The notes under the pieces are model-generated. The model did not search any database and was not told where the DNA came from. It was given only the letters and a program-made list of their open reading frames with translations. Source: Pseudomonadota bacterium (GTDB taxonomy: Bacteria > Pseudomonadota > Gammaproteobacteria > Burkholderiales > Rhodocyclaceae). Taken from it: DNA of 64,000 nucleotides. The position numbers were made by a program, and so were the translations under genes. Positions 17,346 to 25,904 of this stretch are shown here, piece after piece; positions within the stretch are counted from its first letter, which is position 1; every line of letters begins with the position of its first letter. Where the stretch lies: positions 20,210 to 84,209 of the forward strand of contig JAGTRW010000022.1 in assembly GCA_018262095.1 (NCBI GenBank), given 5' to 3'.

Positions 17346-18338
17346 ATGATCGACGCCTTCTACTACGACGGAAGAAGCGCGCACCGCCACCCCGTTCGGC
17401 TGGGAATCGACAGCGGGCAATTGCACATTCTCGGCGCTGGCGTGGCGCGACATGTGCCGCTGCGCGAGGTCGACTTCGGCGAGCCGCTTGCCGGCGCCCC
17501 GCGCTGCATCGAGCTCGCCGACGGCGGGCGCTGCGAGGTCGGCGATAGCGCGCAGCAGGCGGCGCTCGCCCGCCTGATCGCCGACACCGACGCGCACGAA
17601 TCGCCGGTGGTCCGCATCCAGAAAAGCTGGCGCGCGGCGCTGGTGGCCTTTGTGCTGGTCGTCGCTGGCAGCGCTGCCGCCTATCTGTGGGGACTGCCCG
17701 AAGTTGCCCGGCTGGCGGCTCAAATGATTCCACCGACCGCTGTGCAGAAAATCTCGGCGACCGCACTCGCGCAGCTGGACCGCCAGCACTTCTCGCCCAG
17801 CCGGCTGAGCGGTGCGCGCCAGCAGCAACTGCGCGACAACGCCTCGACGTTCCTGACAGGCCCGGGGCTGCCGAACTGGCGCCTGCATTTTCGTTCGTCG
17901 CGCGCGCTCGGCAGCAACGCCTTGGCCCTGCCGGGTGGCGACATCATCGTCCTCGACGAACTGGTCACGCAACTCGACGAGGGCGAGATCAACGCGGTGC
18001 TTGCCCACGAGCTCGGCCATGTCGAGCATCGCCACGGTTTGCGTCTGCTGCTCCAAAAAGCCAGCCTGGCGATCGTCATGGCAGCCTGGTTCGGCGACGT
18101 ATCGGCAGCGGCGGTCGGCATCAGCGGCGTGCTGCTGAGCTCCGGTTATTCGCGCGCCGCCGAACTCGAAGCCGACGCCTACGCCGCACGACTGCTGCTG
18201 CGCTGCTGCCAGTCAGCCGAAGCGCTGATCAGCAGCCTCGACCAGCTGGAGCGTCCGACGCGGAAAACCGGCGACCTCCTCGCCAGCCATCCCGACACCC
18301 GCCAACGCATCGCCGCCATCAGGGCCTTGTCACCATGA
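17346..18338 (+). CDS. M48-family (HtpX/Ste24-like) membrane-anchored metalloprotease
   Basis: A 330-residue protein with one membrane helix at about 98-116 and an M48 catalytic domain after it. The zinc motif HELGHVEHRHG starts at residue 221, and the third ligand Glu is in SRAAELEADAYAA (about 275). SNALALPGGDIIVLDEL is the family's substrate-groove strand. An N-terminal region of about 95 residues resembles the small domain often found in DUF898-linked M48 proteins. It begins at the base after the DUF898 stop and its own stop overlaps the next start (ATGA). Likely a periplasm-facing quality-control protease; topology is inferred. Confidence 0.9.
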   Translation: MIDAFYYDGRSAHRHPVRLGIDSGQLHILGAGVARHVPLREVDFGEPLAGAPRCIELADGGRCEVGDSAQQAALARLIADTDAHESPVVRIQKSWRAALVAFVLVVAGSAAAYLWGLPEVARLAAQMIPPTAVQKISATALAQLDRQHFSPSRLSGARQQQLRDNASTFLTGPGLPNWRLHFRSSRALGSNALALPGGDIIVLDELVTQLDEGEINAVLAHELGHVEHRHGLRLLLQKASLAIVMAAWFGDVSAAAVGISGVLLSSGYSRAAELEADAYAARLLLRCCQSAEALISSLDQLERPTRKTGDLLASHPDTRQRIAAIRALSP

Positions 18339-19450
18339 CCAGCCGCGCCATAAAAACCGAAACCCGGCTCGCCGCCGGACTGCTGCTGCTTCTTTTCGGA
18401 GTCTGCGGACTCTTTGCCGCCTGGATCCCGCTGCTGACCCGATCGTCGATCATGGTCGGGGAATTCCCGGCCAGGGTCGCCATGAGCTGCGGCTACTGCG
18501 CCGTGGTGGTGATTCTCAGCTCGGCGGTCGACCGCGCCGACGGCGCTGCGGCGGTTGGCGCGTATCGCCTGATCGGGCGCTGGTTCTTATGGGCCGGCGC
18601 GTTCCTCGCCGCCCTTTCGATCAGTCTGGCAGTAACGCAAACTCGCTATGCCGACGACCTGTTAACGGCCACCAAGCTGTCAGCCGTTGTTCCGATCGGC
18701 CTGAGCATTTTCGTGCTCTTGGCCTACCTGATCGGCCGCCCGGCGAAACGCCAAACAACGTCGCGCCGCGCGCGCTGGACGAAACCCGCTCTGGCCATCA
18801 TCCTCTGCGCGGTGGCCAGTCTGCTGCTCTATCAGCGTTACAGCGAGAAGCAGGAGCGCACGGCGCGCTACGCCGCCGAAGACGAAGCCGCGCGACGATT
18901 GGCCAAGCCATGGACGCTCGACCTAAACGCCTTTCATGGCGGCATGTCGGCGCAGGAGGTGCGCGCGCTGGCGGCAACGACCGGCCACTCGCTTCAATGC
19001 GCAGGCGATCTGCCGTCGGAAAATCGCCTGCGCCAGGACGACAAGAGTCAATGCTGGACCGCGCTGGGCAATGCCTGGGGCGAGCCGGCGCTGATCACCA
19101 TGTTCGCCTTCAGCGAGGATGGCTTGCGCAATCATCTGCTGCGCTTTCCCGGCAGCTCGTGGGCGGCGATCGAAAAGAAGCTCGACGGCATGGGACAGCG
19201 CCTGCCGCAGGCCTTCGGCATCGACCCGGAGACGCGTTCGCCGATCATCGGCTGGCGCCTCGATTCCGGGCTGGTATTTTCCGCTCCGCCGGCCACCGGC
19301 TCGGAGCTCGCCGTGCTGTGGACCGCAAAGCGTGATCTGGCAATCGACCATTGCCCGTATCAGGGCGCCGCCAGCCGCCGCGATCCACAAGGCTATTCGG
19401 TGCCGATCAAGCAGTTATGGCCCGAAATCGATTGCGACAAGCGGCGCTAG
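18335..19450 (+). CDS. Unknown membrane protein, third gene of DUF898-M48 operon
   Basis: A 371-residue protein I do not recognise. It has about five membrane helices in the first half (about 12-31, 46-62, 84-103, 115-133 and 150-165), then a soluble domain of about 200 residues with four cysteines (LQCAGD, SQCWTAL, DHCPYQG, EIDCDK) that could pair in an oxidising compartment. The soluble part contains GNAWGEPALITMFAFSEDGL, reminiscent of small bacterial beta-sandwich domains but not assigned. The ATG overlaps the M48 stop by four bases, so it is co-translated and probably works with the protease or DUF898 protein. Confidence 0.75.
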   Translation: MTSRAIKTETRLAAGLLLLLFGVCGLFAAWIPLLTRSSIMVGEFPARVAMSCGYCAVVVILSSAVDRADGAAAVGAYRLIGRWFLWAGAFLAALSISLAVTQTRYADDLLTATKLSAVVPIGLSIFVLLAYLIGRPAKRQTTSRRARWTKPALAIILCAVASLLLYQRYSEKQERTARYAAEDEAARRLAKPWTLDLNAFHGGMSAQEVRALAATTGHSLQCAGDLPSENRLRQDDKSQCWTALGNAWGEPALITMFAFSEDGLRNHLLRFPGSSWAAIEKKLDGMGQRLPQAFGIDPETRSPIIGWRLDSGLVFSAPPATGSELAVLWTAKRDLAIDHCPYQGAASRRDPQGYSVPIKQLWPEIDCDKRR

Positions 19451-19583
19451 GAAGTCGTTTGAGATCGATTGGGCGAATGAATTCACCCCAACACCACCAA
19501 TCGAAGAAATTGCGCCCAAGCATACCGACTCTTGCTAGCATGCACGCCCTCAGGCATGACCAGCAAGGAGCAAAGGCTGCACG

Positions 19584-20471
19584 ATGAATTCAACAAACCA
19601 AGGACCGCGCCCGACCGCCGGGCGCGGCGTGCTGATGGCACTGCTGGCGACCGTCGCCTACGCGCTGGTCGATACGCTGTCGAAATATCAGGCGCGCGAC
19701 TATCCAGTCGAAATGATCGTCTGGGCGCGCTATGCGGTGCCACTCGTGTTGCTGCTCGCGGTGTTCCTGCCGCAACGTGGCCGGCGCATGCTGCGCACCG
19801 CATTTCCCCTGCTGCAGTTGCTGCGCGGCGTGTTGCTAACGGCCGGAACGCTGTTCATCGTTTTCGCCTATCGCGTGATGCCGATCGCCGAGGCGCAGGC
19901 GATCAGTTTCATTCACCCGCTGCTGCTCACGCTGCTGGCGGTCGTTTTTCTCGGCGAAAAGGTCAACCGCCTGGGCTGGGTCGCCGTGCTGCTTGGCTTT
20001 TCGGGCGTGCTGGTGATCGTCAGGCCCGGCGGCGCACTGTTCACCCCTGCAGCCCTGCTGCCTCTGGGTCTGGCCTTGAGCTTTTCCTCGTACCAGATCT
20101 TCACGCGAATGGTCGCCCGCAAGGAAGACTCGATCAACTCGCTCTATTGCGTGCTGCTCGTCGGCTCGGTGGTGATGAGCCTGGCGCTGCCTTTTGCCTG
20201 GATCGCCCCAACCGCCAAAGGCCTGCTCTTTTTTGCGCTGATTGGCATCACCTCGGGAATCGGCCATTTCCTGACGATCAAGGCACTCGAGTACGCGCCG
20301 GCGTCGCTGCTCGCACCCTTTGCCTATATTCAGCTGCTGTGGGTGAGCATTCTGGGCGTTGTGGTCTTTGGCGATTTTCCCGATTCGCTCACGCTGGCCG
20401 GGATGGCTATCGTCGTCGCTGGCGGCCTGCTGGTCGCCGCCTCACATCGCAGAAAAAACGGGGCGCCGTGA
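19584..20471 (+). CDS. DMT-superfamily (EamA) transporter
   Basis: A 295-residue inner-membrane protein with ten predicted helices arranged as two EamA repeats (about 14-140 and 155-285). Conserved parts include ATVAYALVDTLSKYQ in helix 1, FIVFAYRVMPIAEAQAISFI at helices 3-4 and ALEYAPASLLAPFAYIQLLW in the second repeat. EamA proteins usually export metabolites such as amino acids or nucleosides. It stands alone between the DUF898 trio and the convergent map gene. Confidence 0.88.
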   Translation: MNSTNQGPRPTAGRGVLMALLATVAYALVDTLSKYQARDYPVEMIVWARYAVPLVLLLAVFLPQRGRRMLRTAFPLLQLLRGVLLTAGTLFIVFAYRVMPIAEAQAISFIHPLLLTLLAVVFLGEKVNRLGWVAVLLGFSGVLVIVRPGGALFTPAALLPLGLALSFSSYQIFTRMVARKEDSINSLYCVLLVGSVVMSLALPFAWIAPTAKGLLFFALIGITSGIGHFLTIKALEYAPASLLAPFAYIQLLWVSILGVVVFGDFPDSLTLAGMAIVVAGGLLVAASHRRKNGAP

Positions 20472-20478
20472 TTTCCGG

Positions 20479-21288
20479 TCATGCGCCAGGCATGATCGGC
20501 GCGTAATCCCCGTAGCCATCCGGCCACGGCGTGAGAACCTCGAAGCCGCGCTCGGTGACAGCCACCATGTGCTCCCACTGGGCGGAAAGCGAACGGTCCT
20601 TGGTCACCACCGTCCAGCCATCGGGCAACTGCCTGATCGCCGCTTTGCCGGCATTGATCATGGGCTCGATGGTAAACACCATGCCCGCTTCAAGCTTCAA
20701 GCCCGCACCAGGTTTTCCGAAGTGAAGAACCTGGGGCTCGTCGTGGTAGATCTGCCCAATGCCGTGACCGCAGTATTCGCGAACGACGCTGAACCCCTCG
20801 CGCTCGGCGACGCTCTGGATGGCGTGACCGACATCCCCCAGCGTGGCTCCCGGGTGGACTTGCTCAATGCCTGCGCGCATCGCCTCGTAAGTGGTACGAA
20901 CCAGTCGTTTGGCGAGGATGCTCGGTTCTCCGACGAAGTACATGCGGCTGGTGTCGCCAAACCAGCCGTCTTTGATGATGGCGATGTCGATGTTAACGAT
21001 GTCGCCATTCTTCAATTTCTTGTCCGAAGGGATCCCATGGCAGATGACGTGGTTCACCGAAGCGCACACCGTCTTGGGATAGCCGTGGTAGCCGATATTG
21101 GCGGCGATCGCCTGCTGCACGTTGACGATGTAGTCGTGACAGCGCTGGTCCAGTTCGTTGGTCGTGACGCCTGGCTTCACATGCTCGGCAATCATTTGCA
21201 AGACATCGGCAGCCAACCGCCCGGCCCGGCGAGCCATGGCGATTTCGGCCGCAGAGCGGATGGCGACGCGCTTGGAGTGGGGTGTCAT
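20479..21288 (-). CDS. map: Type I methionine aminopeptidase
   Basis: A 269-residue enzyme that removes the initiator Met from nascent proteins in the cytosol. The five metal ligands are recognisable: Asp in NIDIAIIKDGWFGDTSRMY (two), His in GHGIGQIYHDEP, Glu in FTIEPMIN and Glu in AQWEHMVAVTERGFEVLT. The substrate His is in NHVICHGIP. The length matches type Ia enzymes. The stop of a Skp-like gene... lies on the same strand after it with a 17-base gap, so the two may be co-transcribed. Confidence 0.96.
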   Translation of the reverse strand: MTPHSKRVAIRSAAEIAMARRAGRLAADVLQMIAEHVKPGVTTNELDQRCHDYIVNVQQAIAANIGYHGYPKTVCASVNHVICHGIPSDKKLKNGDIVNIDIAIIKDGWFGDTSRMYFVGEPSILAKRLVRTTYEAMRAGIEQVHPGATLGDVGHAIQSVAEREGFSVVREYCGHGIGQIYHDEPQVLHFGKPGAGLKLEAGMVFTIEPMINAGKAAIRQLPDGWTVVTKDRSLSAQWEHMVAVTERGFEVLTPWPDGYGDYAPIMPGA

Positions 21289-21305
21289 GCGGCGCTTACC
21301 AACGC

Positions 21306-21812
21306 TTAATTCGCTGTCAATTTCTTGATGACTTTGTCAGTGATATCCAATCGATTGCTGACCGCAACAGCCTCTTGAAAAATCATGTCCAAATGCTCCG
21401 CATCGGCAATTTGCGCGATGGCCTTGTTGGCCTTGTCGAGAAGGCTTGATGCTTCGCTGTTTTTCCGAATATTGAGGTCTTCCTGAAACTCTTGCTGCCG
21501 GCGCTGAAAACGCACTGATATCGCAGCGAGCTCTTCTTCCTTGGCTCGCCGCTGGCTATCGGACAGCGACGCGCCCTTTTCCGCCAGGGCCGCCTGACGC
21601 GACGCGATGTCATCGGCAATTCGCTGAAGATCCTGCCGACGCCCTTCAAATTCCTGTTCCATTTTTTTGCTTGCATTGATGGCTGCGGGAGCTTCGCGGA
21701 TGACGCGTTCCATGTTGACGTAGGCAATCGTCAATTCATCAGCGTAAGCCTTTAGAAAGAGGGGAACCACGATCAGGCAGGAAAGTAACGCAAGCTTTAA
21801 TTTTTTTTCCAT
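21306..21812 (-). CDS. OmpH/Skp-family periplasmic chaperone-like protein
   Basis: A 168-residue protein with a signal peptide (MEKKLKLALLSCLIVVPLFLK, cleaved near AYA-DE), then IAYVNMERVIREAPA, the start of the Skp/OmpH fold, followed by a long charged coiled coil (about residues 45-130) and a C-terminal strand. Skp traps unfolded outer-membrane proteins in the periplasm. It is not in the usual bamA-skp-lpxD context; here it lies upstream of map on the minus strand, so it may be a second paralogue. Confidence 0.85.
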   Translation of the reverse strand: MEKKLKLALLSCLIVVPLFLKAYADELTIAYVNMERVIREAPAAINASKKMEQEFEGRRQDLQRIADDIASRQAALAEKGASLSDSQRRAKEEELAAISVRFQRRQQEFQEDLNIRKNSEASSLLDKANKAIAQIADAEHLDMIFQEAVAVSNRLDITDKVIKKLTAN

Positions 21813-22222
21813 GAAGCACCTCGGTGTTAAAAAATAGGGAACAGGGCAAGACTTGATATCTCATCAGGCAGATGGTGATGGCGCGAGTCAATCGGATGAA
21901 CATTGTCCGTTCAGGAAATCAGTCCAGAACACTTTGCCGCTGCCTGGGTGGCGGGGCCATCTGGATGACCGGCAGGTGGCGATGGCGACCGCCAACAATT
22001 GGCCTTCGTCGGCATTTTAATCCCGAATGGGCGGAATCGCTGAGCGAAGAGCCATTCAAGCTGGAAAACCTAGCCACTGCTCAGTTGTACCTCGCCAAGC
22101 GACGAAGCGCTATGGTCTCTCAGTCCGAGTTCTTGTCTCATAGCCTGCCGGACCGAAAACCGCCAGCGAAGGGATTATCGGCCGTCTCCTGTGACGAGAC
22201 GACGCCATCGCCATCAGGCCAT
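21813..22222. other. 410-base region with no gene recognised
   Basis: An open frame exists on the plus strand from 21872 but has no family resemblance, no good ribosome site and runs antisense into the next gene, so I do not call it. A short inverted repeat, CGTCTC (22183-22188) with GAGACG (22196-22201), lies about 20 bases after the stop of the minus-strand phosphoesterase gene and may help end its transcript, although no T run follows. Confidence 0.4.
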
Positions 22223-24259
22223 CTACGGGAACATCGCCTTGAGCGCATTGATCATCGCCGGACTCAGTTGCTTGAACAGTTCGGCGTTGTAGGAACCATT
22301 GTACGGGACGGGAATCGGCGCGTTGCTCAAATCGACGAATTGGATCGTCGGGTCGGGCGTTCCCGAGTTATCCTGAACCCGCGTCGGATCCATGGTCGGC
22401 AGGGCTAGACCAGTGGCGACGCCCTTGAGATTCGCGTAGTTCGGATTGCTCAACTGGACGTTGTTCTGAACGATCTGCTGCGTCGCAATCGCGTACTTGC
22501 GCGACGTTGCCGCTGGCGTTCCAGCGGCGACCGACGGGTCGACGTTGACGGTCACGATCGAAACCGTGTAGTCGCTGTTGAGATAGATCTGGAAGGTCCG
22601 GAACTGTTGCGGCCAATCCCTCAGCGACGATGTCTCGACCTGCCAGAAGCCCTGCTCGGGCTTGGCTTTATCGGCCGACGGAAAAGCCTTGACGGTATTG
22701 AGATGACGATGGCCGGCGACCCACATCAGCAGGTTCGGACAGCTCTGCAGCTTGGCGACCAGGTCGGTCAGCGTCACGGCATTCTGGTATTGCGCCGGTA
22801 CATTCACATACTGCGGCGCCGTCGTCGGATTCGCGGGCAGCACGGGCGCCCACCATTCGGTCAGCGCGCCGATCGCCGCAACGCCGATCGGCACGTGGGC
22901 GGCGATGATCATCAGCTGGTTGGCCGCCTGCCCCTTGTCGAGTTCGGCTTGCAGCCACGTCCAGCGCTTGGCGTCGAGGTAACCATGGCCGTGAATGTCG
23001 GTCGCACCGTCGTATTCCGACCGCGTGTCGTCGAGAACGATCACCTTGAGCGGCACCTTGGCGTTCGGAACGAAGCTGTAGCAGGCGAAGCCGTCGCTGG
23101 CCAGCGCCGGGTCGACCAGGTTGAAGCCGTGGCCGACCGGGTTGCTCGTCGTATTGAAGAATTCCTGCACCCAGCCCGATCGCACCAGCGAGCGGCGATT
23201 GGCATCGGCGGTGACCTTCGGCGCGCCGGCGGCAAACGCCGGATCGCTGGCCGGACCCGAATCAATTACCTCGCCATAGGGCGACGCGCCGTCGAGCACG
23301 CCCATGTAATAGGACGGCTTGGTCAACATGCTCGCCAGGTCGATCAGGATCGGGAAGGTCGTCGGCAACAAGGCAAGAACATCGCCAACCGCCCAGACCG
23401 AGTCGGCAAGGTAGGAATTGCGCAGGCCATACGCCGGATAGCCATCGACCGGAAACGAGCCGATGTAGAAATGATCGTGGTTGCCGAGCGCCTGATACCA
23501 GGCAATCGACTTGTCGAGCCCGACCGCCTGGTAAGGTTTCTGGTAGTCGATGCTGTCGGCGCCAAGATGATCGCCCGAACTCGGCGTGATGACCTTGCCG
23601 TCGATGACGTCGATGTACCAGCGCAGTTCGTTGTACGAGGTGTTGTTGCAGGTATCGCCGAGCGAGATGCCGAAATCGAAGGGGTCCTGCTGGTGCAGCG
23701 CGTTGGCCGTCTGCATCGCGGCGTCGAGCACATGGGTGGTACACATCATCACCGGCGAGTAGATCGAGGTATTGTTGTACGAGCCCGGATCGAGTTTCTG
23801 GATATAGGTCAGCTGATTCGGCGCTTCCTTGTCGGTGATATGGATGTCGGTGAAGGCGAAGAAATTGAGCAGCTTCGTCTTCCGCGTCGGCACGCTGTAG
23901 CCGGCGGGCATGATATCGGTCGGTCTTTGCTTGAGCGGCAGCGGCGAGCCGAAGGTCCAGTTGCCGTAGCCGTATTTGGCGTATTGCGCCACTTCCCTGA
24001 GCTGCGAAGCGTTCAGTCCGGGCAGGCTGGCGGGGAACGAGAGCATCCGATCGAGCGTCGTTTTGACATTGGGGTCGATCGGGTACGACGCTATCGCCGC
24101 AGCGCCGCTGTCGCTGCTGCCACCGCCACAACCGAAGGTCAATGAACCCAGCGAAATCGCACCGACGGTCCCGGCGGAATACTTCAGAAATGTCCGCCGC
24201 GTGATTTGGCCGACACAGGGAACACCGGCGCGCTTCGTCGAATCGTTGTGATTCATCAT
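22223..24259 (-). CDS. Secreted metallophosphoesterase (TIGR03768-like), Tat signal
   Basis: A 678-residue calcineurin-like phosphoesterase. The twin-arginine signal RRTFLK is at residues 21-26, followed by a hydrophobic stretch and CGGGSS, which might also be lipidated (the preceding TFG is a poor lipobox). Metal-binding motifs in order: FTDIH (about 135), LGDTCNN (about 200), GNHD (about 260), AHVP (about 453) and GHRHLN (about 516). This is the spacing of the large TIGR03768 family, of unknown substrate. A GGGGAGAA site precedes the two ATGs at 24259 and 24256. It is divergent from another phosphatase-like lipoprotein, so the pair may share a phosphate-ester substrate or regulation. Confidence 0.85.
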   Translation of the reverse strand: MMNHNDSTKRAGVPCVGQITRRTFLKYSAGTVGAISLGSLTFGCGGGSSDSGAAAIASYPIDPNVKTTLDRMLSFPASLPGLNASQLREVAQYAKYGYGNWTFGSPLPLKQRPTDIMPAGYSVPTRKTKLLNFFAFTDIHITDKEAPNQLTYIQKLDPGSYNNTSIYSPVMMCTTHVLDAAMQTANALHQQDPFDFGISLGDTCNNTSYNELRWYIDVIDGKVITPSSGDHLGADSIDYQKPYQAVGLDKSIAWYQALGNHDHFYIGSFPVDGYPAYGLRNSYLADSVWAVGDVLALLPTTFPILIDLASMLTKPSYYMGVLDGASPYGEVIDSGPASDPAFAAGAPKVTADANRRSLVRSGWVQEFFNTTSNPVGHGFNLVDPALASDGFACYSFVPNAKVPLKVIVLDDTRSEYDGATDIHGHGYLDAKRWTWLQAELDKGQAANQLMIIAAHVPIGVAAIGALTEWWAPVLPANPTTAPQYVNVPAQYQNAVTLTDLVAKLQSCPNLLMWVAGHRHLNTVKAFPSADKAKPEQGFWQVETSSLRDWPQQFRTFQIYLNSDYTVSIVTVNVDPSVAAGTPAATSRKYAIATQQIVQNNVQLSNPNYANLKGVATGLALPTMDPTRVQDNSGTPDPTIQFVDLSNAPIPVPYNGSYNAELFKQLSPAMINALKAMFP

Positions 24260-24433
24260 TTCTCCCCTTCACGAGTCTCGGCGCGAATCGCGCAGCTGTG
24301 GGCATTATGCCCTGGCTTCTCGCTTGCAGACGAACGAGAACGCCAAATCCATGATTTTGTCGTGGTCTTTGTTTCGCCGCGCTAGAATCGCAGCAGCTTC
24401 GCGAAACCCTCTCCTGCTTACCGGAAAAAAGTC

Positions 24434-25897
24434 ATGAATAGAATTGTACAGTCGCTGGTCCTGAGCTTCGCGCTGACACTGCTCGCTGGATGCGGCGGCG
24501 GCTCGGGTTCGGGTTCAAATACTCCCGCGCCGCTTTCCGCAGACAACCTCAACCTGATTTTCGTCGTCAGTCCGGACCTCGCGTATCACGCCGAAGGCGA
24601 CTTGTACAAAGATACCGCCAACCTCACCAACCAGGGCGTGCAACGCTCGCTGATGCTGGCCAGCTACCTGCAGCAGCAGGTGTTGGGGACGAACAAGGTG
24701 AGCCGCATCTACGCGCTGCAGCCGATGAGCCACCTGCAGACGACCAACGCCACCCCCGACATGAGCGCGCTGCTTTACATCGAGCAGTTCGCCATGCTGA
24801 ACCAGATCACGCTGTCGAGCGGACAAAACTCGGCATCCAACTACGGCTACCCGATCAATGTCTCGTACAAACTCGGATCACTGCCTGACGGCGTCGCGAC
24901 GCCCGACCCGAAAACCCCCTGCTCGACCTGCCAGGGCCTCGTCTTCAACGACAGCAAAGGCGACAACGCGGCGCTGGTCGATGCCATCGTCAAGACCAAG
25001 GCGCCGGGCTTTCACGTCTTCTCGGCGCCGTGGGAAACGATCAGCGCGCTGCTCTCTAGCATCAACACGCGCCAAGGCTACCAGCTCGCGCTGCCGGCGC
25101 GCTATACCGGTCCCAACGCCGTCCATGCGATCTCGATCACGCCGTCGGGTGCCGCCAGCCTGATCACTTACGACAGCGCCTTGAGCCCGCCGGCGAGCTA
25201 TCCGGCACTCCCACCGCCGCCGCTCGGCAACACCGCCTGCACGGTACTCACGCCGTCGCCGTTTGCCATCACCGCAACGGGCGCACCAGCGGGAACCAAC
25301 ACCAACCAGACGCTTTACCTGGTGCGGCACGCCGAGGCGCATCCGACCAACTGGTGGGAAAGCGGCAACTACGTCGCCGCCGGACAATGGCGCGCGCTCG
25401 CTCTTGGCAGTACGCTCGGCGACACGCTGCGCGGCAAGATCGCTCCCAGCCAGGTGTGGTCGATCGATCCGGCGCAGGTCATCCCGGGCGCCAGCAGCAG
25501 CTGGGGCAATTCCAGCTGGTCGTACGTCAGGCCTTCGCTGACCGTCGCGCCCTACGCCATGGCCAACAACCTGCCTTACAATCTGGTCGCCGATTTCGAG
25601 CTCTTCGCTGTCGACTCGCCGTCGAAGACTCGGGATTTCTTCTTCAAGACCGCGAAATTCTCGGGGACGACCATGTTGTTGGCATGGGAACACGACCACA
25701 TTCCATGGATCGTCGACGCGTTGCTCGCGGGTTATGCGAGCAAGAGCCAGAGTTTGGCACCGGCGTGGCCGGGCGCCGACTACGACAGCATCTGGACGGT
25801 GACGCTCGACGCCGTGGGCAACGCGACGGTGACCAACGCCAAGTGCGAAGGGATCGATCTGGGGTCGCCGCTACCGAGCACCGCGCCAGTGTTCTGA
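24434..25897 (+). CDS. Lipoprotein with histidine-phosphatase-like domains (one intact, one degenerate)
   Basis: A 487-residue lipoprotein: signal peptide with lipobox LLAGC, Cys at residue 20, then a Gly/Ser linker. The second half (about 290-480) is histidine-phosphatase-like: YLVRHAEAHP at about 295-304 holds the RH motif and AWEHDHIPW at about 416 the second catalytic His. The first half (about 38-260) repeats the layout (LIFVVSPDLAYHAEGDLYKDTANLTNQG, then a helix) but with VVSPD in place of the RHG motif, so it looks catalytically dead. Two Cys in KTPCSTCQG may form a disulfide. It is divergent from the secreted metallophosphoesterase. Substrate is unknown. Confidence 0.75.
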   Translation: MNRIVQSLVLSFALTLLAGCGGGSGSGSNTPAPLSADNLNLIFVVSPDLAYHAEGDLYKDTANLTNQGVQRSLMLASYLQQQVLGTNKVSRIYALQPMSHLQTTNATPDMSALLYIEQFAMLNQITLSSGQNSASNYGYPINVSYKLGSLPDGVATPDPKTPCSTCQGLVFNDSKGDNAALVDAIVKTKAPGFHVFSAPWETISALLSSINTRQGYQLALPARYTGPNAVHAISITPSGAASLITYDSALSPPASYPALPPPPLGNTACTVLTPSPFAITATGAPAGTNTNQTLYLVRHAEAHPTNWWESGNYVAAGQWRALALGSTLGDTLRGKIAPSQVWSIDPAQVIPGASSSWGNSSWSYVRPSLTVAPYAMANNLPYNLVADFELFAVDSPSKTRDFFFKTAKFSGTTMLLAWEHDHIPWIVDALLAGYASKSQSLAPAWPGADYDSIWTVTLDAVGNATVTNAKCEGIDLGSPLPSTAPVF

Positions 25898-25904
25898 CCG
25901 TCGG

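Noticed and set aside
21872..22408. 178-codon plus-strand frame after the Skp-like gene
   Set aside because: No family features or ribosome site, and its end runs antisense into the phosphoesterase gene.
22607..24145. 512-codon plus-strand frame opposite the metallophosphoesterase
   Set aside because: Arg/Gly-rich antisense reading; the minus-strand gene has complete phosphoesterase motifs and a Tat signal.
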